From positions 55,895-119,894 of the forward strand of contig CANKVU010000017.1 in assembly GCA_947487205.1 (NCBI GenBank): DNA of 64,000 nucleotides, in the 5' to 3' direction. The position numbers and the translations under genes were made by a program. This DNA is from an uncultured Paracoccaceae bacterium. GTDB lineage: Bacteria; Pseudomonadota; Alphaproteobacteria; Rhodobacterales; Rhodobacteraceae. Below the pieces are notes generated by a model. The model was not told where the DNA came from and searched no databases. It worked only from the letters and a program-made list of their open reading frames with translations. This document shows positions 1-8,564 of the stretch, in pieces (position 1 is the stretch's first letter; each line of letters starts with the position of its first letter).

Positions 1-361
1 CTGAGCCGGTACCGAGATCGAGGACCCGGTCGAACGGTCCGGCGAGCCCCATGCTGACAAGGGTCTCGGTGTCGGGCCGGGGATCGAGCACGTCGGGCGT
101 AATGCGAAAGCTGTGGCGCCAGAACCCCCGGAATCCGATGATGCGGGAAACCGGCTCCCCCGCCGCCCTGCGCTCCAGCACGGCCGCGTAAGTTTCCCGC
201 AGGGCATCGTCGGAATGCGCGTCCTCGGCCAGCCTGTGCAGGGCCTCGCGGGGCAGGCCCGCGGCATGGGCCAGAAGGATCCGTGCCTCTCGACCGGGAT
301 CAGGCACATGGGCGAGCCGTTGCCTCCCCTCGGAAAGGAGGTCGCGGAGGGGGTCGCTCAT
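1..361 (-). CDS. prmC: PrmC/HemK release-factor glutamine methyltransferase, 3' part cut off
   Basis: This enzyme methylates the GGQ glutamine of class-I release factors using SAM. Only the first 120 residues lie in the window. They include an N-terminal helical domain, a conserved 'DPRPDTET' stretch (about 93-100) typical of PrmC, and the start of the SAM-binding motif 'LDLGTGS' (114-120). The catalytic NPPY motif lies beyond the edge. The ATG at 361 overlaps the prfA stop as ATGA, so the enzyme is translationally coupled to its substrate RF1, the standard bacterial arrangement. I translated this partial gene by hand because it is absent from the ORF track. Confidence 0.93.
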   Translation of the reverse strand, partial: MSDPLRDLLSEGRQRLAHVPDPGREARILLAHAAGLPREALHRLAEDAHSDDALRETYAAVLERRAAGEPVSRIIGFRGFWRHSFRITPDVLDPRPDTETLVSMGLAGPFDRVLDLGTGS

Positions 362-1407
362 CCCTCCATCTCGGCCAGGCGGGCGGCCTGGTCCTCGGCG
401 ACGAGGGCGTCGATCACCTCGGACAGGTCGCCCTGCATCACCTGGTCGAGCTTGTAGAGCGTGAGGTTGATGCGGTGATCGGTCAGGCGCCCCTGGGGAA
501 AGTTGTAGGTACGGATCCGCTCGGAGCGGTCGCCCGAGCCGACCTGCGCCTTGCGGGCATCGGCGCGCTCCGTCGCGGCCTTGCGCCGTTCCATGTCGAA
601 CAGGCGCGCCCGAAGGACATCCATGGCGATTTCGCGGTTCCGATGCTGGGATTTCTCGGAGGATGTGACGACGAGGCCGGTCGGAACGTGGGTGATCCGC
701 ACGGCCGAATCGGTCGTGTTGACATGCTGGCCACCGGCCCCGCTCGACCGCATCGTATCGATGCGCAGGTCGTTCGGATCGATGCGGAGGTCGACCTCCT
801 GCGCCTCCGGCAGGACCGCGACGGTCGCGGCGGAGGTATGGATGCGGCCGCCAGATTCCGTCGCCGGGACGCGCTGGACCCGGTGGACGCCGGATTCGAA
901 CTTCAATCGCGCAAAGACGCCGTCGCCCTTCACGTTGGCGACGAGCTCCTTGAGGCCGCCGAGCTCGGTCTCCTGCCGCTCGACCACGTCGAAGCGCCAC
1001 CCCTGCCCTTCGGCGAAGCGCTGGTACATCCGCATGAGGTCGCCGGCAAAGAGCGCCGCCTCCTCGCCGCCGGTTCCGGGACGGATCTCGAGGATGGCGG
1101 GCCGGGAATCTGCGACGTCGCGGGGCAGGAGCGCGCGACGCAGCTGTTGCTCCAGATCCGCGCGACAATCTTCCAACCGGGGCAGCTCTTCCTCTGCCAG
1201 CGGCCGCATCTCGGGGTCGTCGAGCATCGCACGGGCCTGCGCGATCTCGGCGTTGAGCGCACGCCAGTCGCGCGCGGCCTCCACCACCGGACGGAGTTCG
1301 GCGTATTCGCGCCCCTGCCGGGCGAGATCGCCGCCGCCCTCGGACATCGCCGCCTCGAGATACTCGAACCGGGCGATGATCTGATCCAGTCGCTCTTCGG
1401 GAACCAT
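358..1407 (-). CDS. prfA: Peptide chain release factor 1
   Basis: RF1 ends translation at UAA and UAG. The 349-residue product has the peptidyl-hydrolysis motif GGQ inside '[14 protein letters not shown]' (about 225). It also has the RF1-type anticodon tripeptide PAT in '[14 protein letters not shown]' (about 180), which separates it from RF2 (SPF). The track starts six residues upstream (MWHDGA), but MVPEERL at 1407 fits the family start better. The stop overlaps the prmC ATG. The gene is divergent from dppA across about 150 bp, which probably holds promoters for both. Confidence 0.97.
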   Translation of the reverse strand: MVPEERLDQIIARFEYLEAAMSEGGGDLARQGREYAELRPVVEAARDWRALNAEIAQARAMLDDPEMRPLAEEELPRLEDCRADLEQQLRRALLPRDVADSRPAILEIRPGTGGEEAALFAGDLMRMYQRFAEGQGWRFDVVERQETELGGLKELVANVKGDGVFARLKFESGVHRVQRVPATESGGRIHTSAATVAVLPEAQEVDLRIDPNDLRIDTMRSSGAGGQHVNTTDSAVRITHVPTGLVVTSSEKSQHRNREIAMDVLRARLFDMERRKAATERADARKAQVGSGDRSERIRTYNFPQGRLTDHRINLTLYKLDQVMQGDLSEVIDALVAEDQAARLAEMEG

Positions 1408-1560
1408 GGCGCCGTCATGCCACAATGCCCGCCCCGGTCAAGCCATCGCACCGGCCTGCCGTCGCGGCGGCACTGGACCATCCCGCGATCCCCTGCAAAA
1501 CTCCGCGACAGGAGAGCCGGACGCCACGATCCGGCAAGACACCTGACAGGGAACAGCTCG

Positions 1561-3132
1561 ATGATCTACCGAACCTCGCTCGCGGCCTCGGCCCTCCTTC
1601 TGGGGATGGTGGGGGCGGCCCACGCGCAGCAGACGCTCGTCTATTGCTCAGAAGGCAGCCCCGAGGGATTCGATCCCGCGCTCTATACCGCCGGCACCAC
1701 CTTCGACGCCTCGTCCCACACCGTCTACAACCAGCTTGCCGAGTTCGAGACGGGCACCACCAACGTGGTCCCGGGCCTGGCCGAAAGCTGGGAGGTATCC
1801 GACGACGGGACGAGCTATACGTTCACCCTGCGCGAGGGCGTACAGTTCCACTCCAACGACCAATTCACCCCATCGCGGCCGATGAACGCCGACGACGTGA
1901 TCTACACGTTCGAGCGGCAGCAGGGCGAAGGATCGTGGGAATACTACAACGCCATGTCGATGCCCGACCTGATCGAATCGATCGAGAAGGTCGACGACAT
2001 GACGGTCCGGTTCAATTTGACACGCCCCGAGGCGCCGTTCATCGCCAACATGGCCATGGATTTCGCCTCCATCGTGTCGAAGGAATACGCCGACCAGATG
2101 GAGGAGGCGGGAACGCCCGGCGCCTTGAACCAGCGTCCCATCGGCACCGGTCCCTTCGTGTTCGAGGATTATCAGACCGACGCGGTCATCCGATACATCA
2201 AGAACGAGGATTACTGGAAGGAGGGCGAGCCGAAGGTCGACAACCTCGTCTTTGCCATCACGCCCGACGCGAGCGTGCGTCTGCAGCGCCTGCAGGCGGG
2301 CGAATGCCACGTCATGCCCTACCCCAACCCGGCCGACATCGACTCGATCCAGTCCAACACCGACCTCGAGATGCTCCAGCAGGAGGGGCTAAACGTTGGC
2401 TATCTCGCATACAACACCACGCAGGAGCCCTTCGACGATCCGCAGGTCCGCCGTGCCCTGAACATGGCGATCGACAAGGAGGGGATCATCGACGTGATCT
2501 TCCAGGGTTACGGCGAGATCGCCAAGAACCCGATCCCGCCGACCATGTGGGGATACAACGACAGCATCGAGGACGACCCCTACGACCCCGAGCAGGCGCG
2601 CCAGATGCTGGCCGATGCGGGCGTCGAGGATCTCTCGATGCGGATCTGGGCGATGCCGGTCCAGCGCCCCTACAACCCCAACGCGCGGCGCATGGCCGAG
2701 CTGATCCAAGAGGACTTTTCCGAGGTCGGGGTGGATGTGGAGATCGTCTCTTATGAATGGGGCGAGTATCTTGAGCGCAGCCGGGCCGAGGACCGCGACG
2801 GCGCGGTGCTGCTGGGCTGGACCGGGGACAATGGCGACCCGGACAACTTCCTCGCCGTGCTCCTGGGCTGCGACGCGGTCGGCAACTCTAACCGCGCGCA
2901 ATGGTGCAACGAGGAGTTCGACGGCCTGGTGCAGGAGGCCAAGACGATTTCCGATCAGTCGGAACGCGCCAAGCTCTACGAAGAGGCGCAAGTTGTCTTC
3001 AAGGATCAGGCACCCTGGGCAACGATCGCCCATTCCGTCGTGTTCATGCCGATCCGGTCCGAGGTCGAGGGTTACATCATCCACCCGCTGGGCGGGCATC
3101 TGTTCGACACCGTGTCCCTGAACCAGGAGTGA
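1561..3132 (+). CDS. dppA: Periplasmic peptide-binding protein of a Dpp/Opp ABC transporter
   Basis: This is the extracytoplasmic solute-binding subunit (SBP family 5) of a dipeptide/oligopeptide importer, 523 aa. It begins with a signal peptide, 'MIYRTSLAASALLLGMVGA', with likely cleavage after AHA near residue 21. The mature start 'QTLVYCSEGSPEGFDPALYT' is typical of DppA. The ORF track extends the frame back to 283, but that part is antisense to prfA; ATG 1561 is where the signal peptide begins. It is the first gene of the dppABC-atoE-dppDF run. The family also binds other solutes such as haem, delta-aminolevulinate or glutathione, so the exact ligand is not known. Confidence 0.93.
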   Translation: MIYRTSLAASALLLGMVGAAHAQQTLVYCSEGSPEGFDPALYTAGTTFDASSHTVYNQLAEFETGTTNVVPGLAESWEVSDDGTSYTFTLREGVQFHSNDQFTPSRPMNADDVIYTFERQQGEGSWEYYNAMSMPDLIESIEKVDDMTVRFNLTRPEAPFIANMAMDFASIVSKEYADQMEEAGTPGALNQRPIGTGPFVFEDYQTDAVIRYIKNEDYWKEGEPKVDNLVFAITPDASVRLQRLQAGECHVMPYPNPADIDSIQSNTDLEMLQQEGLNVGYLAYNTTQEPFDDPQVRRALNMAIDKEGIIDVIFQGYGEIAKNPIPPTMWGYNDSIEDDPYDPEQARQMLADAGVEDLSMRIWAMPVQRPYNPNARRMAELIQEDFSEVGVDVEIVSYEWGEYLERSRAEDRDGAVLLGWTGDNGDPDNFLAVLLGCDAVGNSNRAQWCNEEFDGLVQEAKTISDQSERAKLYEEAQVVFKDQAPWATIAHSVVFMPIRSEVEGYIIHPLGGHLFDTVSLNQE

Positions 3133-3264
3133 CGTCCACCGGCCGGACCCCCACGACGGGGCCCGGCCGGATGCCCGGGGCGGAGGGGCTTGCACCCGCA
3201 TGATCCCCGCCCTACCCGGAGCCGTCCTTCCTGCCCCAGCCAAGACCGAGCCAAGGGTGATCCG

Positions 3265-4272
3265 ATGCTAAAGTTCGCGCTATCCCGGCTGGGGACCTTC
3301 GTTCCGACGTTCCTCGGCGTGGCGCTGATCTCCTTCGCGTTCATCCGCGTGCTGCCCGGTGACCCGATCATCGTGATGGCCGGCGAGCGGGGGTTGAGCG
3401 AGGCCAGATACGAGGAGTTGCGCCAGCAATACGGGTTCAACGACCCGCTCTGGGTGCAGTTCTGGGATTATCTGACGGGAATCCTGCGTGGCGACCTCGG
3501 CGAGAGCTTCGTGACCAATCGGCCCGTCTGGGACGAGTTCTTCTCCCTCTTCCCCGCAACGGTAGAGCTGTCGCTCTGCGCGATCATAATCGCCATCGCC
3601 CTCGGGATTCCCGCAGGTGTGATCGCAGCGGTGAATCGCGGCAAGTTCTTCGACCGGGCGCTGATGTCCACCGCGCTGATCGGCTATTCGATGCCGATCT
3701 TCTGGTGGGCCCTGCTGCTCATCATCGTCTTCTCGGGAAACCTGGGCTGGACGCCGGTATCGGGGCGAATCGGACTTCTCTATTATTTCGACGACGTGAC
3801 CGGCTTCATGCTGATCGACTCGCTCCTCTCTGGGCAGGACGGTGCCTTCGGAAGCGCGGTCAGCCACCTGATCCTGCCCTCGATCGCATTGTCGACCATC
3901 CCGCTCGCGGTCATCGCGCGCCAGACGCGTTCGGCCATGCTGGAGGTCCTGTCGGAGGACTATATCCGCACCGCGCGGGCCAAGGGCCTGTCGCCCGGTC
4001 GGGTCAACGGCGTGCACGCGTTGCGCAACGCGATGATCCCGGTCATCACCGTAATCGGGCTCAGCGTGGGCACGCTGCTCGCCGGGGCGATCCTGACCGA
4101 AACGATCTTCTCGTGGCCGGGGATAGGCAAGTGGATGGTCGATTCGATCTTTCGCCGGGATTACCCGGTCGTTCAGGGGGGCCTCCTGATGATCGCGGTG
4201 ATCGTCATGATCGTGAACCTGTTCGTCGACCTCATGTACGGTCTCATCAATCCAAAGATCAGGAAGCGTTGA
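3265..4272 (+). CDS. dppB: Dpp-type ABC transporter permease
   Basis: This is an inner-membrane permease subunit, 335 aa, of the binding-protein-dependent transport superfamily. It has an N-terminal membrane anchor 'LGTFVPTFLGVALISFAFIR', about six membrane segments, and the EAA-loop region 'DYIRTARAKGLSPGRVNGVHA' that contacts the ATPases. Residues 'VLPGDPI' after the first helix are characteristic of DppB/OppB. The chosen ATG at 3265 begins the conserved N terminus; the track's earlier start lies in the leader. dppC begins one base after the stop, so the two permeases are coupled. Confidence 0.95.
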   Translation: MLKFALSRLGTFVPTFLGVALISFAFIRVLPGDPIIVMAGERGLSEARYEELRQQYGFNDPLWVQFWDYLTGILRGDLGESFVTNRPVWDEFFSLFPATVELSLCAIIIAIALGIPAGVIAAVNRGKFFDRALMSTALIGYSMPIFWWALLLIIVFSGNLGWTPVSGRIGLLYYFDDVTGFMLIDSLLSGQDGAFGSAVSHLILPSIALSTIPLAVIARQTRSAMLEVLSEDYIRTARAKGLSPGRVNGVHALRNAMIPVITVIGLSVGTLLAGAILTETIFSWPGIGKWMVDSIFRRDYPVVQGGLLMIAVIVMIVNLFVDLMYGLINPKIRKR

Positions 4273-4273
4273 G

Positions 4274-5188
4274 ATGGCCGACGCCTCATCCCAGACCGGC
4301 AAGTCCCTCGCCGGCGTGGATCGCCGCCCGGGGCGATTGAAGGAATTCTGGTCCTATTTCAGCGAAAACCGCGGCGCCGTCTTTGGGCTCTACGTCTTTG
4401 CGGCGTTCCTCATCGTGGCGGTCTTCGCCCCGCTCCTGGCGCCCTACGACCCCTCCACCCAGTTTCGGGGCCACACCCTGCAACCACCGGTGTGGCAGGC
4501 GGGGGGCGAATGGGCCTTCCCCTTGGGCACCGACGCCGTGGGCCGCGACATGCTTTCGCGGTTGATCCATGGGGCGCGGTTCTCGTTCTTCGTGGGCATC
4601 GTGGTGGTGGTCGTGGCGGCGAGCGGCGGCATCGTCGTCGGATTGCTCGCGGGCTTCGCGCCGAAATGGCTCGACACGCTGATCATGCGATTGATGGACA
4701 TCATCCTCGCCTTCCCGTCGCTGCTCCTGGCGCTGGTGCTGGTGGCGGTTCTGGGGCCGACGCTCCTGAACGCGATGATCGCCATCGCCCTCGTATTGCA
4801 ACCGCATTACGTTCGACTGACACGCGCCAGCGTGCTCGCGGAGCGATCCAAGGATTATGTCGTGGCCTCGCGCGTCGCGGGCGCGGGGCGGGCCCGGCTG
4901 ATGTTCATCACAGTGTTGCCGAACTGCCTTGCGCCGATCATCGTCCAGGCGGCGCTGTCCTTCTCGACCGCGATCCTCGACGCCGCGGCGTTGGGCTTCC
5001 TTGGCATGGGCGCACAGCCGCCAACGCCCGAATGGGGGACGATGCTGGCCGATGCACGCGAATTCGTCCTGCGGGCCTGGTGGGTTGTGACCTTTCCAGG
5101 CCTCGCCATCCTGATCACGGTCCTGGCCATCAATCTCATGGGCGACGGGTTGCGTGACGCTCTTGATCCAAAACTGAAGCGGAGCTGA
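4274..5188 (+). CDS. dppC: Dpp-type ABC transporter permease
   Basis: This is the second permease subunit, 304 aa, of the DppC/OppC type. A cytoplasmic N-terminal tail precedes the first helix 'GAVFGLYVFAAFLIVAVFAP'. The family signature 'HPLGTDxxGRD' appears here as 'FPLGTDAVGRDMLSRL'. The EAA loop is 'DYVVASRVAGAGRARLMF'. It partners with DppB to form the translocation pore. The atoE-like gene starts three bases after its stop, inserting an unrelated transporter into the operon before the ATPase genes. Confidence 0.95.
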   Translation: MADASSQTGKSLAGVDRRPGRLKEFWSYFSENRGAVFGLYVFAAFLIVAVFAPLLAPYDPSTQFRGHTLQPPVWQAGGEWAFPLGTDAVGRDMLSRLIHGARFSFFVGIVVVVVAASGGIVVGLLAGFAPKWLDTLIMRLMDIILAFPSLLLALVLVAVLGPTLLNAMIAIALVLQPHYVRLTRASVLAERSKDYVVASRVAGAGRARLMFITVLPNCLAPIIVQAALSFSTAILDAAALGFLGMGAQPPTPEWGTMLADAREFVLRAWWVVTFPGLAILITVLAINLMGDGLRDALDPKLKRS

Positions 5189-5191
5189 CCG

Positions 5192-6499
5192 ATGCTGAGA
5201 GTTCTCTCCCGCCCGCTGACGGGATTGGTTGAAAAGTACCTCCCCGACCCGTTCGTCCTTGTCGTCGTGCTGACCCTGATCACGATGGGAAGTGCGATCG
5301 TGTTCCAGGGCACCGGGCCGACCGAGGTTCTGCGCATGTGGGGCGACGGTTTCTGGTCGCTGCTGTCGTTTTCGATGCAGATGCTGTTCGTGCTGGTCTC
5401 GGGCTTCATGATGGCCTCGACCCCGCCGGTGAAACGCCTTTTGTCCTGGCTGGCCGGACGCGCTTCATCTCCCGGCGGCGCCATCGTGATGGTGAGCCTC
5501 GTCAGCCTCGCGGCCAGCTGGCTCAACTGGGGCTTCGGCCTGGTGGTCGGCGCGCTCTTCGCCAAGGAGATGGCGCGACAGATCCGCGTCGATTACCGCC
5601 TGCTGATTGCCTCGGCCTATTCCGGCTTCCTGATCTGGCACGGCGGGATATCCGGTTCGATCCCGCTGTCGGTCGCCACGGAAGGGCACCCCTTCGTGGA
5701 CCAGATCGGGATCATCCCGACATCTGAGACGATCTTCTCGTTCTACAACCTCGCCATCGTGGCCGCGCTCGTCGTCGTCATCCCGCTCGTGAACCGCGCG
5801 ATGATGCCGCCGGAAGAGCGGATGGTGACGGTCGACCCCGATCTTCTGCGCGAAGAGAGCGATGAGGACCCGGGCGAGACGACACCCGCCGACTGGCTGG
5901 AAACGTCGCCGATCCTGTCATGGCTCGTGGGCATCGCCGGTGCGGCGTTCCTCGTGATCCATTTCGCCGGCGGCGGCGGCCTGTCGCTCGACATCGTCAA
6001 CTTCACCTTCCTGACCCTCGCGATCCTGCTGCACGGCACACCCCGCCGGCTGCTGCGCAGCCTCGACGAGGGCATCAAGGGCGGCGCCGGGATCGTCATC
6101 CAGTTCCCGTTCTACGCGGGCATCATGGGGATCATGACGGCCAGCGGTCTGGCCGCCTCCATGTCGGAAGGGCTGGTCTCGCTCGCCAACGAGTTCACCT
6201 TCCCGTTCTGGACCTTCCTGTCGGCGGGGATCGTCAACTTCTTCGTCCCCTCCGGGGGCGGACAATGGGCGGTTCAGGCACCGATCATCATGCCGGCGGC
6301 CGACTCGATCGGCATCGACCAGGCGCGCGCCGCCATGGCCGTGGCGTGGGGCGATGCATGGACGAACATGATCCAGCCGTTCTGGGCGCTGCCGCTCCTC
6401 GGGATCGCGGGCCTGCGCGCACGGGACATGATGGGTTTCTGCGTCGTGCATCTGCTCATCGGCGGGGTGATCATCACACTGGGACTGACGTTGCTATGA
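5192..6499 (+). CDS. atoE: AtoE-family short-chain fatty acid transporter
   Basis: A 435-aa polytopic membrane protein of the AtoE/short-chain fatty acid transporter family. The N terminus '[20 protein letters not shown]', the '[19 protein letters not shown]' segment and the C-terminal '[20 protein letters not shown]' block are strongly conserved in this family. Characterised relatives act with acetoacetate/butyrate catabolism. It sits three bases after dppC, and its stop overlaps the dppD ATG (ATGA), so it is embedded in the peptide-transporter operon. No ketoacid CoA-transferase gene lies nearby. Whether it carries short-chain acids here, or an acid related to the downstream sugar-acid dehydratase, cannot be told from sequence. 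Confidence 0.88.
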   Translation: MLRVLSRPLTGLVEKYLPDPFVLVVVLTLITMGSAIVFQGTGPTEVLRMWGDGFWSLLSFSMQMLFVLVSGFMMASTPPVKRLLSWLAGRASSPGGAIVMVSLVSLAASWLNWGFGLVVGALFAKEMARQIRVDYRLLIASAYSGFLIWHGGISGSIPLSVATEGHPFVDQIGIIPTSETIFSFYNLAIVAALVVVIPLVNRAMMPPEERMVTVDPDLLREESDEDPGETTPADWLETSPILSWLVGIAGAAFLVIHFAGGGGLSLDIVNFTFLTLAILLHGTPRRLLRSLDEGIKGGAGIVIQFPFYAGIMGIMTASGLAASMSEGLVSLANEFTFPFWTFLSAGIVNFFVPSGGGQWAVQAPIIMPAADSIGIDQARAAMAVAWGDAWTNMIQPFWALPLLGIAGLRARDMMGFCVVHLLIGGVIITLGLTLL

Positions 6500-7473
6500 G
6501 CCTGCTGAGAATCCGTAACCTCTCGGTTACCTTTACCACGGCGGGCGGCGCGTTCCGCGCCGTCGACAAGGTCGACGTGGACGTCGATAGCGGGGAGATC
6601 CTGGCCATCGTGGGCGAGAGCGGGTCCGGCAAGTCGGTTTCGATGCTCGCCGCGATGGGCCTGCTGCCCTGGACTGCGACGGTGACGGCCGACGAGATGA
6701 GCTTCGACGGGCAGGATCTGCGGCAGCTGACCGGCAAGGCGCGGCGGCGGCTGATCGGAAACCAGCTGGCGATGATATTCCAGGAGCCGATGTCGTCGCT
6801 GAACCCGTGCTTCACCGCCGGCTTCCAGATCCGCGAGGCACTGAGGAAGCATACCGACCTGGATCGAAAGGCGCGCCACGCCCGATGCGTGGAATTGTTC
6901 GAGATGGTCGGGATTCCCGATCCGGAACGGCGCCTTGCCGCGTTTCCCCACCAGCTTTCCGGGGGGATGAACCAGCGGGTGATGATCGCCATGGCGATCT
7001 CGTGTCGACCGCGCCTGCTGATCGCGGACGAGCCCACCACCGCGCTTGATGTCACCATCCAAGCCCAGATCCTGGACCTTCTGGTGAACCTCCAACGGGA
7101 AACGGGGATGGGTCTGATCCTCATTACCCACGACATGGGCGTGGTGGCGGAAACCGCGGAACGCGTGGCCGTCCAATATGCCGGCCAGAAGGTGGAGGAC
7201 CAGCCGGTCCGCAATCTTTTCGACAGCCCGCACCACCCCTACACGGCCGCGCTCCTCGCCGCCCTGCCCGAACGCGCGACCGAGGCCCGCCTGCCGACCA
7301 TTCCAGGCGTCGTCCCCGGGCAGCACGACCGCCCCGCCGGGTGCCTCTTCTCGCCCCGCTGCCGCTATGCCGACGACCGGTGCCGCAACGTCGTACCGCC
7401 GGTGCAGCCGGACGCGCTCGGGCGCGCGCTCTGCCATTATCCGCTCAACGCACCGGAGGAGGCACGGGCATGA
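6496..7473 (+). CDS. dppD: Dpp-type ABC transporter ATPase
   Basis: This is a cytoplasmic ATPase subunit, 325 aa, energising peptide import. It has Walker A 'GESGSGKS' (about residue 42), Q-loop '[11 protein letters not shown]', ABC signature '[14 protein letters not shown]', Walker B '[12 protein letters not shown]' and H-loop 'THDMG'. The C-terminal oligopeptide/dipeptide-transporter domain follows, with the cysteine-containing '[14 protein letters not shown]' that can bind an Fe-S cluster in the family. The start at 6496 overlaps the atoE stop (ATGA); the longer track ORF runs antisense-like through atoE. A 27-codon ORF links it to dppF. Confidence 0.95.
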   Translation: MSLLRIRNLSVTFTTAGGAFRAVDKVDVDVDSGEILAIVGESGSGKSVSMLAAMGLLPWTATVTADEMSFDGQDLRQLTGKARRRLIGNQLAMIFQEPMSSLNPCFTAGFQIREALRKHTDLDRKARHARCVELFEMVGIPDPERRLAAFPHQLSGGMNQRVMIAMAISCRPRLLIADEPTTALDVTIQAQILDLLVNLQRETGMGLILITHDMGVVAETAERVAVQYAGQKVEDQPVRNLFDSPHHPYTAALLAALPERATEARLPTIPGVVPGQHDRPAGCLFSPRCRYADDRCRNVVPPVQPDALGRALCHYPLNAPEEARA

Positions 7474-7553
7474 AAGACGCTGCGACAGCGCGTTCCGAAA
7501 CGGGCCTTCGGCCTATCGGCGACCCGGAGCGACGCGGGTGGGCCGTAACATGA
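7470..7553 (+). CDS. Possible 27-codon linking ORF between dppD and dppF
   Basis: ATG 7470 overlaps the dppD stop (ATGA), and the TGA at 7551-7553 overlaps the dppF ATG at 7550 (ATGA again). The frame encodes '[20 protein letters not shown]' followed by seven residues. It has no recognisable domain and is too short for the ORF track's minimum. It may be a translated spacer that carries ribosomes from dppD to dppF, or simply an accident of overlapping starts. dppF looks complete without it. Confidence 0.3.
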   Translation: MKDAATARSETGLRPIGDPERRGWAVT

Positions 7554-8503
7554 GCCCGGTCATCGAGGCCCGCGACCTCGGTCGTGATTACGAGGTCGGC
7601 GGCGGCCTATTCTCGGAACCCGGGATCGTGCGTGCGGTCGCCGCCACCTCTTTCGCCGTCGATGCGGGGCGGACGCTTGCGGTCGTGGGCGAGTCGGGGT
7701 GCGGGAAATCGACCCTCGCGCGTCTCGTGACCATGATCGAGGAGCCGACCTCGGGTTCCTTCGCCATCGACGGGGTCGAGGTGACGCCGGCCAGGTGGGC
7801 CGAGCTCAGGACCGATGTCCAGATCGTGTTCCAGGATCCCTACGGGTCCCTGAACCTTCGCCAGCGGGTCGGTCAGATCCTTGAGGAACCACTGAAGATC
7901 AACCGCCCCAAGCTGTCCCGGAAGGAACGGCAGGAACGGGGGCGGGAGATGATGCGCCTCGTCGGCCTCCGAGACGAGCATTACGACCGTTATCCGCACA
8001 TGTTCTCGGGCGGCCAGCGCCAGCGGGTGGCCGTTGCCCGGGCCCTGATGCTGGAGCCGAAGCTCCTCGTGCTCGACGAGCCCGTCTCGGCACTTGACCT
8101 GTCGATCCAGAGCCAGATCCTGAACCTCCTGAACGAGTTGCAGGAGAAGATGGACCTCGCCTATCTCTTCATCTCTCACGACCTGTCTGTCGTGCGGCAT
8201 GTGGCCGACGACATTCTGGTGATGTATCTGGGGCGGCCCGTCGAGTTCGGCCCTAAGGACGAGGTGTTCGACGCACCGCGGCACCCCTATACAAAAGCGC
8301 TGATCTCGGCCACGCCCTCCGCGAACCCCGAAGGCCGGCGCGAGCGCATCAAGCTGACGGGCGAAATTCCCTCTCCGCTCGCCGTCCCGCCCGGATGCCC
8401 CTTCGCGCCGCGTTGCTGGAAGGCGCAACAGAAATGCCGCGACGAACGCCCCGCGATGACCGGCCACCCCCACCCGGCCGCCTGCTTCTTTCCCGAGAAC
8501 TAA
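7550..8503 (+). CDS. dppF: Dpp-type ABC transporter ATPase
   Basis: This is the second ATPase subunit, 317 aa, pairing with DppD. Motifs: Walker A 'GESGCGKST' (about 45), Q-loop 'VFQDPYGSLNLRQRVG', signature 'FSGGQRQRVAVARA', Walker B 'LLVLDEPVSALD', H-loop 'SHDLSVV', and the C-terminal OppD/F domain with 'GCPFAPRCWKAQQKC'. The ATG at 7550 gives the conserved DppF N terminus '[18 protein letters not shown]'; the track's earlier start is out of context. The dehydratase gene begins 61 bp downstream on the same strand. Confidence 0.95.
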   Translation: MSPVIEARDLGRDYEVGGGLFSEPGIVRAVAATSFAVDAGRTLAVVGESGCGKSTLARLVTMIEEPTSGSFAIDGVEVTPARWAELRTDVQIVFQDPYGSLNLRQRVGQILEEPLKINRPKLSRKERQERGREMMRLVGLRDEHYDRYPHMFSGGQRQRVAVARALMLEPKLLVLDEPVSALDLSIQSQILNLLNELQEKMDLAYLFISHDLSVVRHVADDILVMYLGRPVEFGPKDEVFDAPRHPYTKALISATPSANPEGRRERIKLTGEIPSPLAVPPGCPFAPRCWKAQQKCRDERPAMTGHPHPAACFFPEN

Positions 8504-8564
8504 ACTTGCCATCCGCATCCCCCGCCCGGCATGGTCGGGGGCCGGAGAAGGAAAGGATTTCCCG

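Noticed and set aside
283-1560. Upstream extension of the dppA ORF (949 aa in the track)
   Set aside because: It is antisense to prfA, which has unmistakable RF1 motifs. A signal peptide begins exactly at ATG 1561.
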